From contig NZ_CP109907.1 of NCBI RefSeq assembly GCF_033097525.1, positions 2,294,001 to 2,358,000 on the forward strand: a stretch of 64,000 nt of DNA. The letters run 5' to 3'. Below the pieces are notes generated by a model, which was given only the letters and a program-made list of their open reading frames with translations, made no database searches and was not told the DNA's origin. The stretch is from Sphingobacterium sp. UGAL515B_05. GTDB lineage: Bacteria; Bacteroidota; Bacteroidia; Sphingobacteriales; Sphingobacteriaceae. The first letter of the stretch is position 1, and every line of letters starts with the position of its first letter. Of the stretch, positions 8,981 to 16,819 are shown piece after piece. Position numbers and translations under genes: made by a program.

Positions 8981-10840
8981 ATGAGGTTTCCAATTATCAC
9001 CTTTTTTATTGCATTATCCTGCGTTTTTAACGTTGTGATAGCGCAGCAGTCCTTCAAATTTGCCCACGTTACAGACACGCATGTCGGTGGTGCAACAGGA
9101 GAGGAGGATTTGCGACGTACTGTAAAGGACCTGAATACATTGAAAGATATTGATTTCGTTATACTTTCTGGAGATATCACCGAGTTTGGTGCCGATCACG
9201 AGTTAAAGCTGGCAAAGCGCATCTTAGATAGTTTGCAGCTGCCCTGGTATGTGATCCCGGGAAACCACGATGGAAATTGGTCTGAAAATGGAGCCAATAC
9301 ATTTCGCACCGTTTTTGGTGGTGAAACTTTTTTCTTTAAGCATAAAGGTTACGCATTCATTGGAACCAATTCAGGACCAAATATGCGTATGAGCCCTGGT
9401 CAGATTCCTCGTGAGAACCTGGTCTGGATGGATTCCATTTTTGCAGCGAATCCGGATAATCAGCTGCCATTGATCTATATTAATCATTATCCACAGGATT
9501 CGTCTCTAAATAACTGGTTTGACGCTTTAAAAAGGGTCAAAACGCGCAATGTCCAATTGGCGCTTTGCGGACATGGCCATGCCAATAAATTGTATGATTG
9601 GGAAGGAATTCCGGGGGTAATGGGACGGTCCAACCTGCGTGCGAATAAAGAAGTTGGCGGTTATAATATTGTGACCATCGCCGATGGCAAAGCAAGTTAT
9701 CAGGAGCGTAATCCCGGTGTGGGGATGCAGGAGAAATCTTGGGTCGTTGTTCCTCTATTTAATCATCACTATGAAAATGAGACAGTAAGCTACCCGAGAC
9801 CCAGTTATGCTGTGAATGCAAAATATGCAGATCAGGTTAAAGTCAATTGGACGTTTGAAGATGCCAGCGATATCGGGGCTGGACTAGCTGTTTACAAAAA
9901 TAGCGTGATTACATCAAATACCGCGGGCGATATCTTTGCGCTTGATTTAAAAACCGGTAAAAAGCGATGGGCATTTCGTACAGGTGGCAAAGTTTATTCT
10001 ACGCCAGCTGTGTGGAAAGGAATCGTGGTTGCGGGGTCATCGGATCATGCAATTTATGCGGTAGATGCCCGAAATGGCAAGTTGTTATGGAGGGTACAGA
10101 CTGAAAAGGCGGTTTTGGGTTCGCCTCTGTTACATGACGGCGTGGCTTTTATCGGTGGTTCGGATGGTAAGTTTAGAGCGCTGGACATCAAGACAGGGGC
10201 TGTAAAATGGAGCTTTGATCAGGTCAAAGGATTTGTATCGACCCTGCCAACGTATTATTTGGGAAATGTAATTTTTGGCTCCTGGAGTAATGGATTCTAT
10301 GCTTTGAATGTCAATACAGGTAAGCTGTCGTGGGAATGGAATAATGGACAGGCTAATCGGATGTTTTCAGCGGCGGCATGTAATCCAGTAGGGGTAAATA
10401 ATCGTGTTTTTGTAGTTGCACCGGATCGTTTTATGACAGCACTGGATGCGAAAACGGGGGCGGTCATTTGGCGGGAAAAGAAAGATACCATTCGGGTGCG
10501 CGAGTCTATGGGCTTGGCGGCAGATCATAAATTGGTTTATGTGAAGACGATGGATGGGGACCTTTTGGGTATTTCAGTTGCTGCTGATCGTATGGATGTT
10601 GCCTGGAAGTCCAAGCTTAAATTGCCTTATGAATTGACGCCTTCTGCAATTATATCCAATGGCAAATTGGTATTTGTGCCGAGTCATTCGGGTTTGCTAT
10701 CCGGGGTTGACGCAAAAACAGGCGCGGTAGTATGGCAATATAAAATATCCAATGGAATGGTTAATCCTGTTGCGCTAAACGGCCGAAACAAGGTGATAGC
10801 GAGTACGATGGATGGCAAAATAGTTTCATTAGAGTTTTAA
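8981..10840 (+). CDS. Secreted metallophosphoesterase fused to PQQ-type beta-propeller
   Basis: From ATG 8981 the product starts with the signal peptide MRFPIITFFIALSCVFNVVIAQ. The frame is open from 8858, but the extra residues would spoil the signal peptide. Residues ~22-230 form a calcineurin-like phosphoesterase: THVTDTHVGG-like motif (FAHVTDTHVGG), LSGDITEFG, IPGNHDG, YINHYP and CGHGHANKL supply the dimetal ligands. The rest (~290-620) has repeated blades such as IFALDLKTGKKRWAFRTGGK, IYAVDARNGKLLWRV and FRALDIKTGAVKWSF, typical of PQQ/PQQ-like propellers. It may be a phosphodiesterase or phosphatase for the glycan processed by this locus, with the propeller binding substrate. The substrate is unknown. 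GH9 follows after 42 bp. Confidence 0.85.
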   Translation: MRFPIITFFIALSCVFNVVIAQQSFKFAHVTDTHVGGATGEEDLRRTVKDLNTLKDIDFVILSGDITEFGADHELKLAKRILDSLQLPWYVIPGNHDGNWSENGANTFRTVFGGETFFFKHKGYAFIGTNSGPNMRMSPGQIPRENLVWMDSIFAANPDNQLPLIYINHYPQDSSLNNWFDALKRVKTRNVQLALCGHGHANKLYDWEGIPGVMGRSNLRANKEVGGYNIVTIADGKASYQERNPGVGMQEKSWVVVPLFNHHYENETVSYPRPSYAVNAKYADQVKVNWTFEDASDIGAGLAVYKNSVITSNTAGDIFALDLKTGKKRWAFRTGGKVYSTPAVWKGIVVAGSSDHAIYAVDARNGKLLWRVQTEKAVLGSPLLHDGVAFIGGSDGKFRALDIKTGAVKWSFDQVKGFVSTLPTYYLGNVIFGSWSNGFYALNVNTGKLSWEWNNGQANRMFSAAACNPVGVNNRVFVVAPDRFMTALDAKTGAVIWREKKDTIRVRESMGLAADHKLVYVKTMDGDLLGISVAADRMDVAWKSKLKLPYELTPSAIISNGKLVFVPSHSGLLSGVDAKTGAVVWQYKISNGMVNPVALNGRNKVIASTMDGKIVSLEF

Positions 10841-10882
10841 GCAATCGATTGAATTGATCTTTTTGAAAATAAATGCCTTGAT

Positions 10883-12709
10883 ATGATAAAAAAATGTCTA
10901 AACTTCTTAAATTTACGTCAAGCTTTTTTGCTTGTTTTTGCATGTTTTGTTTGTAACTTTGCGAAAGCACAGCAAAATGCTTGGATTAGAATAAACCAAT
11001 TGGGCTATACTCCGGCGGGCAAGAAGGTCGCGGTATGGGGCGGGAAATCAATCAGGCAGCTTCGTTCTTTTGAAATTAAAAACGCACAAACGGGTAAAAC
11101 AGTGTATGTGCATCCTGTGGGAAAAGATTATGGGGCTTATGGTCCTTTTGTTCAGAGCTTTCGTTTGGATTTCTCTTCTATGCAGGATACAGGACGTTTT
11201 TTTGTTCAGGCTGGAGATGTGAAGTCTCCAACATTCCGAATTGCTCGGGACGTTTATAAGGGAGCGGCCGATTTTGTACTGCGTTATATGCGGCAACAAC
11301 GGACATTGTTCAACCCTTTTCTGAAAGATAGCTGCCACACACACGATGGATTTGCGCTTTATGCAGGAAAGGTTGGTATTCCCGATAGCTCCCGCATCGA
11401 TGCTGGCGGAGGTTGGCATGATGCTTCTGATTATTTGCAATATGCGACTACGTCGGCAAATGCAACATTTCATCTGTTAGCGGCTTACCGCGATTTTCCA
11501 AAGGTATTTGGTGATCTAAAGCAAGCAAATGGTCTTGACGGAAAAAACGGTCGTGCCGATGTACTGGATGAAGCAAAATGGGGCCTGGATTGGTTATTGA
11601 AGATGCATCCTAAAGCCAATCAGATGTACAATCAGATTGGTGATGACCGGGATCATGCAAGTATGCGGATGCCAAAGGAAGATCCCTATTATGGTCGTGG
11701 ATTTGAACGACCGGTGTATTTTATCGATGGCGAACCACAACAGCGTGGTAAGTTTATGAATAATACGACGGGCACTAGCTCTACTGCTGGTAAATTTAGT
11801 AGTGCTTTTCGCTTGGGAGCGATGTTGTTTGACAAGGAAGATCGGACGTATGCAAAGCTGCTTTCGAAAAAATCGGAAACGGCCTATGCTTATGCCAATA
11901 TAAAACCAGGCGTGACACAGACGGTTTCTGTGAAATCGCCCTATATTTATGCCGAAGACAATTGGGTAGACGATATGCAGTTGGCTGCGGCAATGGGGTT
12001 CTCCACGACAAAAAAAGGAAAATTCGCACGAGAAGCCTTGCGCTATGCCCGACAGGAAAAGATTACACCTTGGATGATAAGCGATACTGCTGCACATTAT
12101 CAGTGGTACCCTTTTATCAATCTTGGGCATTATGAATTGGCAAAAGGATTAAAAGGACAAGATCGCGAGGAGATTGTTTCTTATTATAAACAGGGGATTG
12201 AGGAAGTCAATCGGAGAGCCGAAAAAAATGCATTTTTTCGTGGAGTTCCCTTTATTTGGTGTAGCAACAACTTAACGGTATCCTTCGCGATTCAATGTCT
12301 CTGGTACAAAGAATTGACGGGAGATGCGCATTTCGATGAGCTTGCTCAGGCTAATTTTGACTGGTTGTTTGGAACGAACCCTTGGGGCACGAGTATGGTA
12401 TATGGTCTTCCGTCGTGGGGCGATACACCTGTTGATCCGCATTCGGCTTTTACCTTTCTGGGTAAACATCCGATCGATGGCGGTTTGGTTGATGGGCCCA
12501 TTATGGCATCTACGTACCGCAATCTGATCGGTATCAAGTTGAATAATCCAGATAGCTATGCGGAGTTTCAAAGTGATTTGGCGGTCTATCATGACGACTA
12601 TGGAGATTATAGTACCAATGAGCCGACAATGGATGGTACCGCTTCGTTGATTTATCTGCTGGCTTCAAAGGAAGGTAAGGCAATGGAGGAGCCGACCGGA
12701 AAAAAGTAA
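10883..12709 (+). CDS. Glycoside hydrolase family 9 enzyme with N-terminal Ig-like domain
   Basis: The 608-aa protein has a signal peptide (~1-29), a CelD_N Ig-like domain starting WIRINQLGYTPAGKKVAVW (~34-120) and a GH9 (alpha/alpha)6 catalytic domain. GH9 hallmarks are GGWHDASDY with the paired Asp residues (D180, D183), DVLDEAKWGLDWLLKMH, FGTNPWGTSMVYG and the C-terminal acid-base Glu in YSTNEPTMDGTAS (E580). GH9 is mostly endoglucanases, but it also contains exo-glucosaminidases; beside NamZ and MurQ a wall-derived aminosugar substrate is more likely than cellulose (inference). The last codons read GGA AAA AAG TAA, a slip-prone sequence, and the -1 frame continues into the deacetylase. 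It may therefore be the first half of a frameshift fusion. Confidence 0.88.
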   Translation: MIKKCLNFLNLRQAFLLVFACFVCNFAKAQQNAWIRINQLGYTPAGKKVAVWGGKSIRQLRSFEIKNAQTGKTVYVHPVGKDYGAYGPFVQSFRLDFSSMQDTGRFFVQAGDVKSPTFRIARDVYKGAADFVLRYMRQQRTLFNPFLKDSCHTHDGFALYAGKVGIPDSSRIDAGGGWHDASDYLQYATTSANATFHLLAAYRDFPKVFGDLKQANGLDGKNGRADVLDEAKWGLDWLLKMHPKANQMYNQIGDDRDHASMRMPKEDPYYGRGFERPVYFIDGEPQQRGKFMNNTTGTSSTAGKFSSAFRLGAMLFDKEDRTYAKLLSKKSETAYAYANIKPGVTQTVSVKSPYIYAEDNWVDDMQLAAAMGFSTTKKGKFAREALRYARQEKITPWMISDTAAHYQWYPFINLGHYELAKGLKGQDREEIVSYYKQGIEEVNRRAEKNAFFRGVPFIWCSNNLTVSFAIQCLWYKELTGDAHFDELAQANFDWLFGTNPWGTSMVYGLPSWGDTPVDPHSAFTFLGKHPIDGGLVDGPIMASTYRNLIGIKLNNPDSYAEFQSDLAVYHDDYGDYSTNEPTMDGTASLIYLLASKEGKAMEEPTGKK

Positions 12710-12738
12710 CACCGGATGTTTTCGGAGCTATTGTCCGG
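12700..12738 (+). promoter_or_regulatory. Candidate -1 frameshift site joining GH9 and deacetylase
   Basis: A AAA AAG (12700-12706), in phase with the GH9 frame and directly before its TAA stop, is the heptamer used by E. coli dnaX. Slipping back one base gives AAA AAA GTA ACA CCG, which enters the deacetylase frame without a stop. Five nt downstream a small stem can form (CCGGA 12712-12716 with TCCGG 12734-12738), at the usual distance for a stimulator. The alternative is a single-base deletion or assembly error in the A-run; a seventh A would also fuse the genes. Confidence 0.55.
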
Positions 12739-12765
12739 GGCGACTCGACAAAACGGCAGGTAGCT

Positions 12766-13404
12766 TTGATGTTTACAGGTCATGATTTATCTGAAGGTAC
12801 AGGAGAGGTGTTGGCAAGTCTAAAACGTAATGGCGTTAAAGGTTCTTTTTTCCTGACAGGTGATTATCTCAGAACACCGGGTTTTAAATCCTATGTCCAT
12901 CAGATGATAAACGATGGTCATTGGATTTCGGGGCATTCGGATAAACATCTTCTGGTGAGTGACTGGGGGAGTAGGGACCTGCTTTTGGTGAAACGTGACT
13001 CTTTTGTCGCGGATCTAAAGGCAAATCTGAAAGCATTGGAAAGCGGGGGTATTGATATCGGGAATTTGTCCTATTATATTCCTTCGTACGAGTGGTATAA
13101 TAGTGAAACGGTCGATTGGGCAAAAGCAGTAGGTCTACATTCGGTTAATTATACACCGGGAATACGGACTGCAGCTGATTATACCTATCCTGAAATGGGG
13201 ACTCGTTATTTATCGTCGACAGCGATTCTCGACAATCTCTGGTCTTACGAAGCTCGGTATGGGCTCAATGGATTTCTGATATTGATTCATATGGGAACCG
13301 ATGATCGGCGGAAAGATAAACTGTATCATCATTTGGATGATATCATTAGCATATTAAAGGGAAAAGGGTATCAACTTGTGGATGTACCCGATTTATTGAA
13401 ATAA
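12766..13404 (+). CDS. Polysaccharide deacetylase (CE4-like), probably part of a GH9 fusion
   Basis: This is a NodB-homology deacetylase. VALMFTGHDLSEGTG is the first motif (Asp of TGHD), SFFLTGDYL follows, GHSDKH is the metal-binding H-x3-H motif, and FLILIHMGTD is the late His motif. The first usable starts are TTG 12766 and ATG 12769, but these fall inside the first conserved strand: upstream in the same frame, back to a stop at 12676, the DNA still codes VTPDVFGAIVRGDSTKRQ, which belongs to the domain. A genuine N-terminus and signal peptide are therefore missing, and translation probably comes from GH9 by -1 frameshift at 12700-12706. It would remove N-acetyl groups from GlcNAc/MurNAc-type sugars. 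MurQ follows 22 bp later. Confidence 0.75.
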   Translation: MMFTGHDLSEGTGEVLASLKRNGVKGSFFLTGDYLRTPGFKSYVHQMINDGHWISGHSDKHLLVSDWGSRDLLLVKRDSFVADLKANLKALESGGIDIGNLSYYIPSYEWYNSETVDWAKAVGLHSVNYTPGIRTAADYTYPEMGTRYLSSTAILDNLWSYEARYGLNGFLILIHMGTDDRRKDKLYHHLDDIISILKGKGYQLVDVPDLLK

Positions 13405-13426
13405 AGAAATACAATATATACTAATA

Positions 13427-14239
13427 ATGGTAAATACAACGGAGAAAGATTCGAATTATCAGGATTTGGACAAGATGTCTGTGCATGAGTTATTGACAAA
13501 TATCAATAATGAGGATAAATCTGTGCCACTTGCTGTAGAGCAGGCTATCCCTCAGATTGAAGCATTGGTCAAAGTGACTGTGGAGAAAATGAAGGCTGGT
13601 GGTCGAACTTTTTATATCGGCGCTGGTACAAGTGGTCGTTTGGGCGTGTTGGATGCGTCAGAATTACCTCCGACTTACGGTGTGCCATTTGAATGGATCA
13701 TTGGGTTGATTGCTGGTGGTGATACTGCAATTCGAAAAGCAGTTGAATTTGCAGAAGATGATCTGGAGCAAGCCTGGAAAGATATGGAAGCCTATGATAT
13801 TGATGAAAACGATGTTGTTATCGGTATTGCGGCCTCTGGAACCACACCTTATGTTATTGGCGGATTGAAAACCGCAAATGAGAAGGGGCTTGTTACGGGC
13901 TGTATTGTCTGTAATGGCGGTTCTCCGATTGCTGAAGTAGCGCAGTATCCGGTTGAAGTTATTGTTGGGCCGGAATTCGTTACCGGGTCTACGCGGATGA
14001 AGTCAGGTACCGCTCAGAAACTTGTGTTAAATATGTTCAGTACTGCAGTGATGATCCAATTGGGTAGGGTAAAAGGGAATAAGATGGTCGATATGCAGTT
14101 GTCAAACCATAAGTTGGTCGGCCGTGGTGTACGTATCATTATGGATCAAACGGGGGCGCCTGAGGGAGAGGCTGCGGCTTTACTTGAACAATTTGGCAAT
14201 GTGAGACAGGCAATTGAAGCTTATCAGGCTACCCATTGA
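13427..14239 (+). CDS. murQ: N-acetylmuramic acid 6-phosphate etherase
   Basis: MurQ cleaves the lactyl ether of MurNAc-6-P to give GlcNAc-6-P and D-lactate in the cytoplasm. The 270-aa SIS-domain protein shows the family motifs YIGAGTSGRLGVLDASELPP, GDTAIRKAVEFAEDD, IAASGTTPYV, GPEFVTGSTRMKSGTAQK and DMQLSNHKL. The MurQ specificity motif with TGSTRMKSGT and the SIS pocket are intact, so it is very likely active. It lies 22 bp after the deacetylase frame and 39 bp before the symporter. Its substrate normally comes from a MurNAc kinase (MurK) or a PTS; neither is in this window, so the kinase is presumably encoded elsewhere. Confidence 0.96.
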   Translation: MVNTTEKDSNYQDLDKMSVHELLTNINNEDKSVPLAVEQAIPQIEALVKVTVEKMKAGGRTFYIGAGTSGRLGVLDASELPPTYGVPFEWIIGLIAGGDTAIRKAVEFAEDDLEQAWKDMEAYDIDENDVVIGIAASGTTPYVIGGLKTANEKGLVTGCIVCNGGSPIAEVAQYPVEVIVGPEFVTGSTRMKSGTAQKLVLNMFSTAVMIQLGRVKGNKMVDMQLSNHKLVGRGVRIIMDQTGAPEGEAAALLEQFGNVRQAIEAYQATH

Positions 14240-14278
14240 GTATAACCTACTAAAAATCACCTATTTTAAAAACAAACT

Positions 14279-15769
14279 ATGTCACCAGTAATATTATTAT
14301 CTTTTATAATAATCTATTTTGCAGTTCTGCTTGCTGTAGCTCACTTCACCTCGAAGGGGGCTTCCGATAACTCTACTTTTTTTGTCGCAAACCGGAACTC
14401 TAAATGGTATATGGTCGCCTTTGGGATGATCGGTACCGCGCTCTCCGGCGTAACTTTTATTTCGGTTCCCGGCGCAGTAGGTGCGTCTGAATTTAGCTAT
14501 TTTCAATTTGTTCTTGGGAATGCCGTTGGTTTTGTCATTATTGCCTATGTATTGCTTCCGCTCTATTATAGAATGAACTTGACTTCCATCTATACTTATT
14601 TGGAAGAACGTTTTGGGCACACCACGTACAAAACAGGTGCTGCTATTTTTTTGGTTTCCCGTACGATCGGTTCGGCATTTCGTCTTTATTTGGTGGCAAT
14701 CGTATTGCAGCATTTTATTTTTGATGCCTGGAATGTGCCTTTCGCGATTACGGTCGTTATATGTTTGGTATTGATCTGGATGTATACAAATAAGGGCGGT
14801 TTAAAGACGATCATTGTGACAGATACCCTACAGACTACCTTTTTAGTGACTGCAGTCATTCTTTCCATTTATTTTATGGCAAAAGGATTAGATTTTGGTA
14901 TTGTGGATACTTTCGAGGCTGTGAAAGAAAGTAGTTACTCTAAGATCTTTTTCTGGGATGATTTTGTGGGCAGTAAAGCAAATTTTTGGAAACAATTCTT
15001 GGGAGGAATTTTTGTGACCATTGCCATGACGGGGCTTGATCAGGATCTGATGCAAAAGAACTTATCGATGGGGACCATTAAAGAGGCACAAAAGAATATG
15101 ATTACGTTTACAAGTGTATTTGTGGTTATTAATATTTTCTTTTTAGCTGTTGGTGCTTTGCTGTATATCTATGCGGCTAAAAACGGGATTGATGTCACTC
15201 AACTGGCAACACGAGACTATTTGTATCCAGAAATTGCATTAAACCACTTGGCGATTGTCCCTGCAATCATCTTTATGATGGGACTTACGGCGGCTACTTT
15301 TGCAACGACAGATAGTGCGCTGACTGCCCTGACGACATCTTTCTGCGTAGACTTTTTAAACTTCAATAAAAAAGAAAACCCCAACGATCCAGCTTTGATC
15401 AAACAGCGTAACTATGTGCATTTTGGCTTTTCCATTGTGATGTTGTTGGTTATTCTGGTCTTTAAGCTGATCAATGATGATTCGGTCGTCAATGCAATCT
15501 TTACGGCAGCGAGTTATACGTACGGACCTTTACTGGGTTTATTCGTTTTTGGGATATTCACAAAATATGCCGTGCGGGATAATGCTGTGCCTTATATCTG
15601 TGTACTTTCGCCCACCGTATTATTTTTGCTTAAAACCTATGTTATTGAGGTGTACACACCCTATGTTATCGGGTTGGATTTGATCATCATTAACGGTTTT
15701 ATCACGTTTGTAATGCTTTTGATCAGTTCGCCGGGTAAAGCAAGTGAAAAAGCATTGTCCCACAATTAA
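14279..15769 (+). CDS. Sodium:solute symporter family transporter, probable MurNAc uptake
   Basis: The 496-aa inner-membrane protein has about 13 hydrophobic helices and SSS-family features: a start with a substituted TM1, FFVANRNSKWYMVAFGMIGT, SGVTFISVPG, YLEERFG and GLTAATFATTDSALTALTTSF with the Na+-binding Ser/Thr residues. It directly follows murQ, and Bacteroidota MurNAc salvage operons carry an SSS-type transporter in this place (murT of Tannerella). I infer MurNAc or muropeptide-sugar uptake across the inner membrane driven by Na+. Sialic acid or other sugars cannot be excluded by sequence alone. Confidence 0.88.
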   Translation: MSPVILLSFIIIYFAVLLAVAHFTSKGASDNSTFFVANRNSKWYMVAFGMIGTALSGVTFISVPGAVGASEFSYFQFVLGNAVGFVIIAYVLLPLYYRMNLTSIYTYLEERFGHTTYKTGAAIFLVSRTIGSAFRLYLVAIVLQHFIFDAWNVPFAITVVICLVLIWMYTNKGGLKTIIVTDTLQTTFLVTAVILSIYFMAKGLDFGIVDTFEAVKESSYSKIFFWDDFVGSKANFWKQFLGGIFVTIAMTGLDQDLMQKNLSMGTIKEAQKNMITFTSVFVVINIFFLAVGALLYIYAAKNGIDVTQLATRDYLYPEIALNHLAIVPAIIFMMGLTAATFATTDSALTALTTSFCVDFLNFNKKENPNDPALIKQRNYVHFGFSIVMLLVILVFKLINDDSVVNAIFTAASYTYGPLLGLFVFGIFTKYAVRDNAVPYICVLSPTVLFLLKTYVIEVYTPYVIGLDLIIINGFITFVMLLISSPGKASEKALSHN

Positions 15770-15838
15770 TGTATTTTAAGTTATAAAAAGTTTCTCCATT
15801 GGTGAGAAGATGTAAATACAAGTATTGATTTTGATTTG

Positions 15839-15890
15839 TACGTACAGAAAAATTAAGTTAAGTTTGATATACTTAGTTTTTCTGTACGTA
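15839..15890. promoter_or_regulatory. Long inverted repeat abutting the phosphorylase start codon
   Basis: TACGTACAGAAAAA (15839-15852) is perfectly mirrored by TTTTTCTGTACGTA (15877-15890); after one T-G wobble, TAAGT/ACTTA extends the stem to about 20 bp with a 12-nt loop. The last base of the repeat is the A of the ATG at 15890. It may act as operator, as terminator for the symporter operon, or as an mRNA hairpin limiting translation. No T-run follows. Confidence 0.6.
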
Positions 15891-16705
15891 TGTATCATAG
15901 CATAAATGAGACTACGGAATTTATCCGTAGAAAAATTGGAGATTTTGCTCCAGAATTCGGTATCATCCTAGGTACTGGTTTAGGTAAGTTGGTTGATGAA
16001 ATTGAGGTCGAGTATCAGCTGATGTATTCCAATATACCTAATTTCCCTATTTCAACTGTTGAATTTCATTCTGGCAAACTTATTTTTGGAAAGCTGAGCG
16101 GACGCAATGTGGTCGCTATGCAGGGAAGGCTGCATTATTATGAAGGCTACGATATGCAGCAGATTACATTTCCGATCCGGATCATGAAGGTTCTGGGGGT
16201 ACAGAAATTGTTTGTTTCCAACGCTGCGGGATCCTTGAATCCCGAGGTGAAAAAAGGCGACCTAGGAATTATCGAAGATCATATCAATTTGTTGCCAGAC
16301 AATCCGCTTCGCGGACAAAACCTGGCTGAGTTTGGGCCACGATTTCCGGATATGAGCGAGCCTTATAACCGAAAGATGATTGAACAGGCTCTTGATATTG
16401 CGGCCAGACATGCTATTGCTGCACGAAAAGTTGTTTATGTTTCCTCCGCAGGTCCGAATTTGGAAACAAAAGCAGAATATCGTTATATGCGTTTGATCGG
16501 TGGCGATGTGGTCGGTATGAGTACTGTTCCTGAAGTTATTGTCGCCAATCATATGGCTCTTCCTGTATTTGCCATTTCTGTTGTTACGGATGAGGGCTTC
16601 CATGAGCAACTTAAACCTGTGTCTTTGCAGGAAATTGTCACTGTTGCAGAGAAAGCAGAACCTAAAATGACATTAATTTTGAAAGAATTAATAGCTTTGC
16701 AATAA
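15890..16705 (+). CDS. punA: Purine-nucleoside phosphorylase (family 2)
   Basis: The 271-aa enzyme cleaves inosine and guanosine with phosphate to free base and ribose-1-P in purine salvage. Family-2 PNP motifs are ILGTGLGKL (phosphate loop), FHSGKL, MQGRLHYYEGY, LFVSNAAGSLNP, GDLGIIEDHINL and the purine-site YVSSAGPNLETKAEYRYMRLIGGDVVGMSTVPEV region. The start is set by the usual 20-25 residues before GTGLG. The ATG lies at the edge of a 52-nt inverted repeat, which suggests regulation at the start. It may be co-transcribed with the porin downstream. Confidence 0.95.
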   Translation: MYHSINETTEFIRRKIGDFAPEFGIILGTGLGKLVDEIEVEYQLMYSNIPNFPISTVEFHSGKLIFGKLSGRNVVAMQGRLHYYEGYDMQQITFPIRIMKVLGVQKLFVSNAAGSLNPEVKKGDLGIIEDHINLLPDNPLRGQNLAEFGPRFPDMSEPYNRKMIEQALDIAARHAIAARKVVYVSSAGPNLETKAEYRYMRLIGGDVVGMSTVPEVIVANHMALPVFAISVVTDEGFHEQLKPVSLQEIVTVAEKAEPKMTLILKELIALQ

Positions 16706-16819
16706 ATTGCATCTTCATGTCGCATCGTTGAAGGAGAACGTTGTTGAATTTGTGGGGGGGTGAAGGGTAATCGGTTCATTCAGGTGAATTTAGCTTTTTT
16801 TGTTTTTATATTATTTTAG

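Noticed and set aside
12766-13404. The deacetylase as an ordinary stand-alone gene starting at TTG 12766 or ATG 12769
   Set aside because: These codons lie inside the first conserved strand of the domain; coding sequence continues upstream in the same frame and no signal peptide is available.
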